Shown here piece after piece: positions 48,201 to 59,600 of a DNA stretch of 64,000 nt; within the stretch, counting starts at the first letter, position 1, and each line of letters starts with the position of its first letter. The DNA comes from Enchytraeus crypticus. Lineage: Eukaryota; Annelida; Clitellata; Enchytraeida; Enchytraeidae. The DNA is taken from positions 560,001 through 624,000 of the forward strand of contig CAJHZI010000444.1 of NCBI GenBank assembly GCA_905160935.1, in the 5' to 3' direction. A model generated the notes under the pieces. That model did not search any database. It was not told the origin of the DNA and saw nothing but the letters and a program-made list of their open reading frames with translations. Both the position numbers and the translations under genes were made by a program.

Positions 48201-48893
48201 ATAATTAATACACAGGTTGACTGCTGGTGGAATTCTGTTTTACAGTTTAGCCATTAACTTCTGTTTAACGCTTAGTCTATTAACGTCTAACTTAAGTTAA
48301 ATAACTTTTAACTTTTTAAATTAAAAAATTCAAGACTGTCTGTTTTAAGTCTTGGAGTACAGAAATTTGCTGAGACTTGTTCAGAGATCTTATGTACTCT
48401 TGTGATCTTTACATAATTATTTGTAATCTATTTAGCATGAAGTAGTTTTGCTGTGGTTTTTTAATAAGCTGCATAAACCTCTAATATCATTAGTCAACGA
48501 GCAAGTGCATATCAAACATCCATTATTGTTATAGTTATATCATACTGAATAATTGACCAACTGTTACCTGCACTTCTCGTAAGAGACGGCTAAGAAAGAA
48601 CTAAGGAAGGCAATGGGAAACCACCTCAGATGCCATTTTTTTCCCAAGCTGTAGGCTACAACGGTGTGGATAAGGCAAAGCTTTTTGTGAGAGATAAACT
48701 TTTTGATCTGTAGAGTGCTCTTTAGGAGACGTGTAAGCTACTGTATAATTACGTAATTTGGACCTGCCACTTTGCAGAACATTAGAGAGATATATATCAC
48801 ACTGTGTAACAGTAGCCTGTGTTCATATTCTCAGCGGATGTTTCCTATACCTCGTTGCTCAGGTTCATATACGGGATGGTGCACGTGTACTGA
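45221..48893 (+). CDS. EMC6: EMC6, ER membrane protein complex subunit 6
   Basis: A small multi-pass subunit of the ER membrane complex, which inserts membrane proteins. Exons 45221-45275, 46688-46848, 47410-47502, 47992-48011 and 48863-48893 join in phase to give 119 residues (human 110). Family landmarks: [35 protein letters not shown] (helix 1), [15 protein letters not shown] (helix 2 end and basic loop), [18 protein letters not shown] and the C-terminal FIYGMVHVY directly before the stop. The start is the ATG whose phase-1 donor at 45275 fits the exon at 46688; the first 18 residues (Lys/Arg-rich MKKIRK) are not conserved, as usual. Exon 4 is only 20 nt. Exon 3 has three tandem acceptors 72 bases apart, all in frame. 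The last 17 bases of the CDS (GTGCACGTGTACTGAGT region) are copied just after the stop. Confidence 0.95.
45630..45768 (+). mobile_element. dispersed repeat family C
   Basis: Forward copy in EMC6 intron 1, ending CTCTAATTGTTGTTATTA. Confidence 0.7.
46340..46685 (-). pseudogene. CR1-like reverse-transcriptase C-terminal fragment
   Basis: On the minus strand: [20 protein letters not shown], then [10 protein letters not shown] and VNSFKNKLD, matching the C-terminal block of the LINE at 25030-27910. It ends right at the acceptor of EMC6 exon 2, so part of this intron's 3' end derives from the element. Confidence 0.75.
47203..47409. repeat. 72-bp tandem array duplicating the EMC6 exon 3 acceptor
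   Basis: TTTCTTTTCTTGCAG|CTGATG with CTGATGATAAAG following occurs with exon-like starts at 47266, 47338 and the used 47410. Units are near-identical, 72 bases long and free of stops in the EMC6 frame. Confidence 0.93.
48545..48790 (+). mobile_element. dispersed repeat family E (partial)
   Basis: Diverged forward copy in EMC6 intron 4: AAGGCAATGGGAAACCACCT to GGACCTGCCACTTTGCAG. Confidence 0.65.
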
Positions 48894-49539
48894 GTGTGGG
48901 GAGTGCACGTGTACTGAGTGTGCGGGAGACATGTACCGAATGTAGGGAGAGAGAGTCAAGCAAGTTCTGCATCATCGACTCTGTTGTCATCTCTTCTGCA
49001 CTGAACTGCTCTTTAATGTCTACGCTGATCCTGTCGTAACTGCCAGACCTATAAGAGATTTCTGTGTAGAAAGCTCTTAAAGTACTGTCATTACTTCAGC
49101 AGCTCTAAGATAAAGAGTTGTCTCTGTCAGTATCTTTCTGGTAGTTGCTCAGTTCCAGTTAAACAACTGTAGAAATTGTCATTGACTGCATACATTTATA
49201 CGAATTGTTATTTAATAAAATACAGATTGTAAACTATTTAGACTATCAGATTCTTGCTGGTAATTTAGTGAATGATGTACTGGTATTGCTGGATTTAACA
49301 AAGTCATCAATAGACAGGGGGCGCCCTCAGTATTTAGCAATTATTGATAAGCTATTCTCTAATTTTTTATTTATTGTCTACTCTTATTTAAAGCTTTAAA
49401 ATATATCTCAAGTTATGCGAAATTCAGATGTCATATAATGTTATCGATAGGTTAATGATTACTTTTATTTAATGAAATATTACAATTTAAATATTACAAT
49501 TTAAATATTACAATTTAAATATTACAATTCGTGATATAG

Positions 49540-51146
49540 GTGTTAAGTGTCTGGTGCCGTTTCAACTGATGATTCTAGCGACTAATTTTATCAGCTCCGT
49601 TAAGTTTGCTTTACCAACCACAGATGTATTGTTGGTAAGGAACAATCTATGGGTTTTGAGAAATATAAAATTTCTAATATAAAATAATAGTAGGCCAATA
49701 GAATAAATTATAAATAAAATTAATATAAAATTAATATAAAATTAGAATCGAGTGAAAGGACTGAGACATAAGTATTGTTTTGATTAGAGATGGTTTTTTT
49801 GCAGTAAATGATATATAATTGTATGGTGCAATTCAGATGTAGCTTCTTGATTGCTACTCGTGTTTTGTATTTATTAAATGAATGTTTAATATTAACTTCA
49901 AGTTCTTGTTGGTGTGGCTGTTGTTGTTGTTATGGGGTTAGTTTATAGCACAGCTCTGGCTGGAGCCCGTGGAGAGGTCGGCAAGACAGTCGACCGCGGA
50001 TCAGTATGTGCGGAGTTCAAATCCTGGGCTCGCCCGTCACTGACATCGCTTGCGAGTGAGGAAACTGAGGTTAACATTAGCTTTACCCGCTCTGTTCAAC
50101 CTGTTTGCATGGACTGAGTAATACTGAAGATAGCAACCAGCTACAGTAAAACACAGATTTAACGTCCACTCTCTCAACTTGTAGTTACTAGGGACATATC
50201 TGACTTACATATAGAAACACTTTAGATGTTAGCTGAGCCTGCGTACTGAGCTAAAGTATTTTAACCATATAGAAACATCATATTTCTAATGTTTTAATTC
50301 AGTTTTATATGCAAATATGTGCAACATATTTAGAATTAGGCAGTGGAGTATGTTATCCTTTTACCGGTTGTGTGAATGTCGGTTTTTAATTTTTTGATCT
50401 GCTCGGCCTGGGATCGAACCCATGTCAATTCAGTTGTCGTAGGATCGCTCAAAATATAGCCACGCTATAGGCCAACTTGACCCCGTGCACTCAGACATTC
50501 AACTTAACCATTTCTTTACCAGGTTTAAATTTTGGAACTAGAGTAAAGGAACGCCATTGGTCAGTTTGGATGCTGAGCATTCTGGATAATTGGTCTCTCT
50601 CGCATCCAGACTGCAAGAACGTCTTCGTTGCGTATGTGGACCTTCAAGTACCGCTGGTAAAATAAGGGGTTGTTATTGAAGATCATAGATATAATAAAAG
50701 ATGTAATAGGAGGACTTGAAAGTACTAGCAGTAAAGAAAGGTTAAATAAATCCCATTCTAAGGCACTTGTTGTAAATACTTGCCTTTGAAAACACATGCG
50801 CTAAAGTGTAATTAATCTACAATCTTGCTCTACTTGTATTTAGAGTCAGTCAGATGTATAATGTATTCGGATCAATCAATCAAAATATTTACAACATTAA
50901 TGATTGGTGCAGCAGTGACACGATGAAGCTGTAGGCGTGGCTAGGCTTAATAATCCCGCCTCCCTCCTGTATTTCCAAAAAGATTTCCCACCTCAAAGCA
51001 TTGTAATCTACATAGCTCTCGATGATGATGATGATGATGACGACGACGATGATGATGATGATGAGATAGCTCTAGATGATTTAGTGGCTTTCACTAGAGC
51101 ATCTCACGAAGCCTCTATAGAATTTAAATCTCCGGGCTACAATTAA
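49540..51146 (+). CDS. unidentified gene (partial exon set) ending in a poly-Asp protein
   Basis: I do not recognise this protein. Three exon-like segments stand out. 49540-49634 is bounded by AG and GTAAGG and contains CLVPFQLMILATNF. 50498-50660 (acceptor either here or at 50520) contains RVKERHWSVWMLSILDNWSL and ends before GTAAAA. 50935-51146 contains NPASLLYFQKDFPPQSIVIY, a run of 14 Asp from a GAT/GAC microsatellite, then LVAFTRASHEASIEF, and stops at TAA 51144-51146. A further possible exon starts at 49226 (YLDYQILAGNLVNDVLVLLD). Phases do not all agree, so an exon or border is missing. The 3' end lies 377 bases from the convergent netrin stop. It could be a decayed gene. Confidence 0.35.
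49958..50095 (+). mobile_element. tRNA-derived SINE, family A
   Basis: Near full-length copy with GAGTTCAAATCCTGGGCTCG. Confidence 0.8.
51022..51063 (+). repeat. (GAT/GAC)n coding microsatellite
   Basis: Encodes consecutive Asp residues in the last exon of the unidentified gene; it stays in frame between ordinary-looking protein segments. Confidence 0.8.
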
Positions 51147-51523
51147 AAACAGCTAGGCTCGCTTTAAAATATTAAATCGCGAACTGATATTTTAAATTTA
51201 CACACAATTTCGTTTTCGTCAGGAGTAGTAGTCGCATGCACTTCTGCGCACCGATGTGTGCAAGCAACACTTGCAATCGTAGGTACGGGAAAAAGAAGGC
51301 AGCACACTAGTTCCAATCCACTCCACAATTTCTATCCACAATCCTCCACAAGACAAATCAGTCCTCATCCGCTATGTTTGCTATTTCACTTCTTGGTTCA
51401 CTTCTGTACTATTTGATATGTGAACAAAAAATAAACGTATGTCTCTGGTTCACCATCTCGCCCAGGCTTCAGAAGACTCTACCAGATCCTTGGGTCAGTC
51501 AGTCCCCTCATCAACATATCTCA

Positions 51524-54025
51524 TCAACATTTCTCCTTGTTGTTGTTGCGCATGAGCTGCTTGAGTTTTCTGGTGTGACCCTGTTCCCACAGCAACACCG
51601 TACTGCGCCTGTCCACCACCATGGCTGGAGCTCCTGCCTCGGGCACCTCCCTCACGCTGCCGAGCATCAGGTAGGTCTTGTCGAGCACTATCTTGGGGCA
51701 GCCGCAGGCGAGGTCATCGACAGGGGTCCACACGTCGTGGCGACGACCTTTGAGGGGACCGTTAGGCGTTCTGAAGGTCTGCTTGATGTGAACCGTGAGG
51801 CGAACCCAGGTCCCGATAGTCTCGTGCGAGCGAATCCGAGCCTTGATAGCTGTGCAGGAGGAATCAATCAATCGAACGGTCAATCGGTCAATCAATAGAG
51901 CGATCAATCAATTAGCATGCATTAAAATACAGTCACTATAGCAATTCTCTAAGAAATCTGAAAGATATGTAGATATGTAGAAATTAAAATTACATGTTCT
52001 ATTTCTAAAATAATATTATATTTTGAAAATTGAAAATACTATTTGACTATAACAGATGGCGTTGGCGGTTTTGAAAGCTTTTGATGTAAGAACAAGAAAG
52101 AAGCAGAAGAAAAACGTAAACATGCATTATAGTGAAATGAAAAACTTTGTTGATATCATTTTTAATACATCTTTAACCACATCTTTAACCCATTAGACAA
52201 TTTAGATCATTATCCATGTACCAGCCCAGTGAATGTCCTAGATTTTACTCTCAGATCAGCGCGGCTGGGAATCGAACCCATTGAACCAATTCACCTCAGG
52301 ATCTGTCATTTAAAAGTTCATGCCGTTACCCCTATGCTATTAAGACATTAAGAACTGTTCGTACCATAGTCACTGGAGCAATAGAGCTTCTTCTGAATCT
52401 TTCTTCCGTTCTCACAGTCGCTGCAGATCTCTAAGAACACAAATATAGCATAACAAACCATAACATAACATAGCATAGCATAGCATAACAAAACATAACA
52501 TAACATAATATAACATAATATAATATAATATAATATAACATAACGGTACACGGGGTCAGAAAGCACTGATGCTTGTTTAAGACTCATTTCATCCTGCCTC
52601 TCCATAGTTTTTGGTAATCGTTGCCTTTTGGTGGCGCACCATTTGCAGCCGGTGCGGATTTAAAAATAACCTTCCATCGCGCTGGTATTTTTTCCTTCCT
52701 TAGCTATCAAACACTCGGTCTTCCAAGGTGGTAACCCACAAACTACTAACCGAGATCGATGTAGCTTAACTTCGATAATTGACGCTCAACTAAACCAAGT
52801 GTGCTAAATCCCGCCTGTAATATCCCGCCTATAGACCTACGTGAAAGCTCTTAAAGTATCGTGAGCGAGCCTCAATAAGACGAAGCACAGAAACATGATT
52901 ATCCCCTATCTACTTATTATGCTACTATTTGACTCCACGGGATTTTGGTCCTCTAAAATTCTTTAATCCTCTGGCTAGAGTTATATATCTAGAGTTATAT
53001 ACATAGTTATATACATTTCCCCGTGTTGTGCTCGGGTGTGGTTGGACCACTGCAGAATTGGGCAACCGCAAACAATCTGCCGCGTATACGTAAGAGGCGA
53101 CTAAAGGATGGCAAGAGGGGACCCACCTCATCATGAAATATTTTCCCCAGGATTAAATGGTAATTAATCCATCAAACTGACGAAGGCAACGGGAAATCAC
53201 CTCAGAAGCCATATTTTTCCCAAGCTATAGGCTACATGGGGTATGGATAAGGCACAGACTTTGTGAAAGGGTTAACTTGTTGATCTAAGGAGTGCTCTTA
53301 TGGAGCGAGAAACAGACTTTGAGTGTGAATATGTACCTTGAACCTGCCACTTGGTAGTGCACTGAAGAAGGAGATATACATAGGGCCTACACCTATTCAC
53401 TCTCCAGTGCACTAATCGTTAGGGCATACTATTTATTCTTTTAATTCTCAGAGCCTTTCATTCTCCTCGCCATCAATATACTAACCACTCTCCATATACG
53501 GAGGATCTTTCATCGCCCAACATAAGGTAAAATAATAATAATAAATAAAGATTTAACGTCCGTTTTCTCATACAAGGATGAAATCAGGGACGTAAAGCTC
53601 ACTTTGATAGCCAGTGTCGCAGCTAGCGCTCCATGCACTGCAGTGGACGGCTCTTTACTACACACAAAATCTTGAAAATCAAGACCTGTTAACTATTAGA
53701 ATTGTGTAATAACAGGAATGGATCTGTAGATAGTTATTAGGCAACAGATCGTTTTTCAGATCGTTTGGGGTGAATCTATTTGTAGTGACATGTGATTGGG
53801 ACGTCACTGACATCATCGTTACATGAGAAAACGGACGTTAAACATTTACTATTATTTACAACAAACACAAGTTTGCTAACTGTTATAAATAGGGTAATAA
53901 CAAGAACGAATTATCTCAAGAACTTACTCGTCACTCCTGCGTTACTTTCTGTAAACTGATATCTCGATTCGTTCTGTGGCTGAATTTCTGGAACAAAGAA
54001 GAAAAACAAATCCCATTAATTAGTC

Positions 54026-54062
<37 letters not shown>

Positions 54063-56505
54063 GGTTTAACGTCCGTTTCCTCATACAAGGACGACGTCAA
54101 GGACGTCCAAATACAATTGCCTCAATTAATTATTCTCTTAAATCTCTAATTAAAATTAAGTCTCTAATTTAATTGATATTCACCAGTCAGACTTTTAGAA
54201 TCGAACCACCGTCACCTTAGTCTCAATAATTCAAATGGCAGAAGTCAGCTAAAACCGATTCAGTAAGTCAGGAATCACGATGAAGAAAAAAATCAGGAAT
54301 CATAAGAAAGAAATCATGATGATTCAACAAGTCAGGATTCACGATGATTCAACAAGTCAGGAATCATGATGATTCAACAAGTCAAGAATCATGATGATTC
54401 AACAAGTCAGGATTCATGATGATTCAACAAGTCAGGAATCACGATGATTCAACAAGTCAGGATTCACGATGATTCAACAAGTCAGGGTTTACGATGGTTG
54501 CTCAACAAACCTGATTTCATTGATTGATACATAAAGTGAGATATAAAGATTGATACATAAAGTGAGATATAAAGATTGATACATAAAGTGAGATATAAAG
54601 ATTGATACGTAAAGTGAGATATAAAGATTGATACGTAAAGTGAGATATAAAGATTGATACGTGAAGTGAGATATAAAGATTGATACGTAAAGTGAGATAT
54701 AAAGATTGATACGTGAAGTGAGATATAAAGATTAGACATGATACCATGATGTAGAGTACTAGTGTAACTCAATACCAGCGCGATACTTCTAAACGCTCCC
54801 TGTAGCGACTGCTTACAACTTTGTTATGTATCGTTTACTTCACACTCGGCCATCATCGCCTAATAACTGTAGCTACGGAGTTAGGCTGGGCTAACCGGGT
54901 GTTTAATGGAGATAGGCTAGACTATCTGGGTGGTTAGCTAGTAGAGATAGGCTGGTCTAACTGTGTTGCTAGGTAGTAGAGATAGGCTAGTCTAAATGTG
55001 TGGTTAGTAGATATAGGCTAGTCTAACTGGTGTCTAGTAGAGTTAGGCTGGTCTAACCGGGTGTCTAGTAGAGTTAGGCTGGTCTAACCGGGTAGCTAGC
55101 TAGTAGAGATAGGCTAGTCTAACGGCATGGGTGGCTAGTTAATAGAGATAGCCACCCAGTATACCGATATATCCTGACACTTACTAATACAGGGTACCAT
55201 ACACTTACTGACACTGGTGCCTGACACTTACTGACACAGGATGCCTGACACTTACTGACACTGGGTACCTGACACTTACTGACACTGGGTACCTGACACT
55301 TACTGACACAGGGTGCCTGACACTTACTGACACAGGGTGTCTGACACTTACTGACACAAGGTGCCTGAGGAGATCTGCTCTGTTGATAGCCCTCAGCACA
55401 TCGGTTGCACGTCCTGCCCGTCACTCCCTCCTTGCAGGGGCATTGCCCCGTGGTGTGGTTACATGTGCGCCCCAGCGACCCCACCACGTGACACTCGCAG
55501 GCTGTGTCAGTCAATCAATCAATCAATCTAGCAATCGATCAATCAATAAATCAATCAAGCAATCAGTCAATCATTCAATCACTCACAGGCTGTGTCGATC
55601 GATCAATCAATCGATCAATCAATCAATCGATCGATTAATCAATTTATTAATTAATCGATAAATCAATCTGTCAGTCAGTCAATCAATCAATCAATCAATT
55701 ACTCGATAAATCAATCAATCAATGTATCGATTTTGAATTTATTTAATGTGTTGACTTAATAACAGCAAGAACAACACGATTAGTGTGCTACTTTTGTCCA
55801 TGCCAATATCGATAACTGATGGGTAGAATGTGGATGACCAATAAACGGTGCGAACCAAAAAATCCGAGTAAGCAGTCCAAGGAAGGACATTAGATCTAAA
55901 AATACATTGACATGTAGATTTGCATAAACTACGGATTTAAACGAGTCTATGATGACCAGAAATATTTTATTGACATAATCTACTGATTTAATCGTATCGA
56001 CAAGGACTATGAATATTTGATTGATATAGTCTGCTGATTTAATCGTATCGACAAGGACTATGAAAATTTGATTGACATAATCTACTGATTTAAACTTATC
56101 GACGATGAAGATGAGGCTAACGTTTGCATGTCTTCCTATGAGATATGGGTTTCCTGGGATCTCTGTAGTATCCACTCTTACAGTAGTGACAGTTCCTTCC
56201 ATCAGTGTTGTGCCTACACTGTAGACACACACCTCCACTCCTGTGCCCTGATAGGTTGTAGATCTCCAGGTTAAACCTACACTTGCGCGCGTGAAGGTTA
56301 CAGTTACATGCTGCATAAATATACACACATACAATAGTATACTGTACTAATATACAAATAAACATACAATATACAACATGCATTATACATAAATGGATAG
56401 AAATCTGATGGCAAAAGGATAGAAATCTGGAATAGTCATACCATGGACCTGACACTAGTATGTTCGTTGAAAGAGAGAGAGAGAAGAGAGAGAGAAGATA
56501 GAGAG

Positions 56506-56566
<61 letters not shown>

Positions 56567-56597
56567 AGAGAGAAAGAGAGAGAGAGAGAGAGAGACA

Positions 56598-56628
<31 letters not shown>

Positions 56629-59600
56629 AGAAAGAGAGAGAGAGAGAGAGAAGAGAGAGGGAGAGAGAGAGAGAGGATAGAGAAAGTTAGTGAAGTACAA
56701 AAAATTAAGAAAGTTAGTGTTAGTACACCACAATGCACATGTTATTTGCTATATTGCTACAATCGAGCATGAAATGTTGCTCGCATTTCATGCTCGATTG
56801 TAGCAATTTAGCAATGAAATGTTGCTCGCATTTCATGCTCGATTGTAGCAATTTAGCAAATAACATGTGCATTGTGGTGTACTAACACTAACTTTCTTAT
56901 TTTTTGTGTCTAGTTGCAATTGTCTTTGAGGCGCATTGATGAATACTAAATAGTGAAGATTTCTGGATTCACATTAGCTCAAAAACCTATAGTATTTCCT
57001 TAAACTCTGCATTCATTTGCCGATATTTTAAAATAAAAATTTTATTGACATTTTTAGCACTTAATGACAAGTACCAAAACTATTTAAACTAAACAAATTT
57101 TCACAATGAATCTTAAGGATCATTACGAGTTTGCTATTGCAGAACCTGCCAGCAATAAAATAAGCACGAAACAAACTAACCACAAATCTTATCTCTAATT
57201 AATCTACACTCTCTGCGTATAATCAACACGACACTATCTCTACACTGTCATTACAGCAGGAGGAATTTTATCATCGGGGGGCTCTGACACCCCCCATCAG
57301 GTTGAACATGACCTCAGGGGTCCAGTCTGGGGTAGGTTAGGGGATCATCGGCTGAGGTAATTAATTGCACACCTCGGCGGATGTTTCTCGGTCATACGAT
57401 CCTCTCTCCCGTGTATACAAGCATTCACATGTTTTCAATTATACCCACATACACAGGAACCGTGGGGGGGGGGGGATTTGACTATTGTGCAACCCTAAAC
57501 CTGCAGGGGAGAGATATACAGTATATATGTTTATTTCGACAACAACATCAGTTCAAAGTCGCATACATACGAAGTGACCAAAAAGAGAATGTACAAATTT
57601 GCAGCACACATAATAAACAATGCAATTAATTAAAACAGTTCAGTGGGTTAACGCTTTTGCTACCATGCGAAGTTTTAAAAGATAGTTCTGAAGTGCATAG
57701 AGGTTCATCGGGTCATAGAATCCAAGAACAAGACAAGAGTGGAACTTTGATCGGATGGTTTTCTTGCCTGATTAGGCGCAAAGCACAAATTCATAACAGT
57801 CGGATTAGGAAGCGTGGTCTCTTATATTACTTGATTTGTCAAGTTTTGTATAAAAAACATCAGCCCATGTTTCTATTGTTACTTTTTTCGTTTTTTCTAG
57901 TTATTACTAGCATATTTTTTCTTCAATGGTCATATTTCGAGCAGCTAACACAATTAACTAGTGCAAGTATACGATTAATCTGAACCTTGCAGGTTTGTAA
58001 AACTGTAAACTAAGTTAAGCGTCTGTTTCTGTATCACCGGCTGGAGCCAGTGACGATGTCGGTAAGCTACTCGACCGCGGATCAGTACGTGTGGGGTTCA
58101 AATCCTGGGCTCTCCCGTCACTGACATCGCTTTCGAGAGAGGAACTTGACGTTAACCTTAGCTTTACCAGCTTTACTTGTAATAAGAACATAAGTAGAAG
58201 AGAAATAAGATCTTAAACGGTGCCGGTCAGTCGATCAAAGAACTATACAATTTCTATTCTCAATATTGTTTCAGTAAAAAACAGTACCTTGCAGGTTTGT
58301 AAGATAAAACTGTAAAGCTATATAGGTAATTTAACGTCTTTTTCTGTATCACAAAAGATACTGTCAGAGACGTTCTGGTCAGGATTAGAACACCTGTCAC
58401 AATTATTTATTAGTTCACCAATGTTTGACCTAAATTGCACGTTTTCTTTATCGTTTTCTCCTCCGCCTCCTTTCCTCATTTTCTCCTCCTCCTTATTTTC
58501 TCCACCGCCTCCTCTCCTCATTTTCTCCTCCTCCTAATTTTCTCCTTCGCCTCCTTTCCTCATTTTCTCCTGTCTCATATTTCAATGACAGTGTCTAGAC
58601 TCCGAAGAGAAATATTTATCCGAAGAGAAAATATTTATGAAATACTTATAAAATTACGAGGAATAGCTTACAGGTTTTCATTGAAAACTTGAGCAATCAG
58701 CGTTTATTGATGGTATTATCTGACGTACGAGTCTACAGAGCAAATCTTTATCATTTTGATTCGCGCAAAATAAGAATTATGAGAAACTGATAATAATAAT
58801 AATAACACCAATTAGAGTGCTACAGTCATCAATGACAACATCGAGCACTATTGAGTCAAAATCAAACAGGCGAGCAAACAGAAGGTCCAAAAACGGTGCA
58901 AATTCCAAAATCCCGAAAATCAGTCCAAAGATAAACCGTTTTTACTGAATATGGCATAGGAGGCAAATAAATATTCCTAGCTTATATCTAACCTTACCGA
59001 CAAAACGCTCATCAGTAGTCAAACATTTTTAGGTGATTTCTTATGCTGTTTCATTAAAAAAGAATCTTCTCCAATATTTTCAGTATCAGTTTCATCTTCC
59101 TATTGATATATTCTCCGGGTTCTGTATATCTAACGGTGGGTGATAACGAGTAATTGAAGCGTATCCCTATCAAAGAAGTATCAATCCTGCTGGGGGCGTC
59201 TGATGTCCGGGAATTCGATTACATTCGTTAATCAGTTCCTTGAATCATTCGGCCTCAGTCATTTCTATTTCATTGAGAACTCTAAGGTCACAGGCTAAGC
59301 TATAGGAATCAATACAGTAAGCGGGATTGCGTGCAAAATTATATACTGTAATAATTAATTTTTTTTGTTCCTTTAGTTACACACATGACATACCGCATGT
59401 GCTACATGGTTTCCTTTCTTGGTTTCTGTTTTTGTAGTTTTCAGTATTTCCTCCATTCCTTTCCATGGTTATTAGTAATCGTTGCCTTTTGTTCTCAATT
59501 TCTCAATTTGTTTAATTTCTCAATTCTATCATCATCATCATCACCCTTGAAACCCAGTTTAACCAGGGTCGGGATACGAATAGACTGTCTCAAATCCTCT

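Noticed and set aside
51374-51898. Plus-strand frame of 174 residues
   Set aside because: It is the antisense shadow of the netrin NTR exon.
55780-56115. Possible coding 17-residue repeat ([17 protein letters not shown] type) on the minus strand
   Set aside because: It begins after a good donor, is out of frame with netrin exon 2, and the changes show no clear codon pattern; best read as an intronic tandem repeat.
56443-56772. Arg/Glu-rich and Leu/Ser-rich open frames
   Set aside because: Both are translations of a GA microsatellite.
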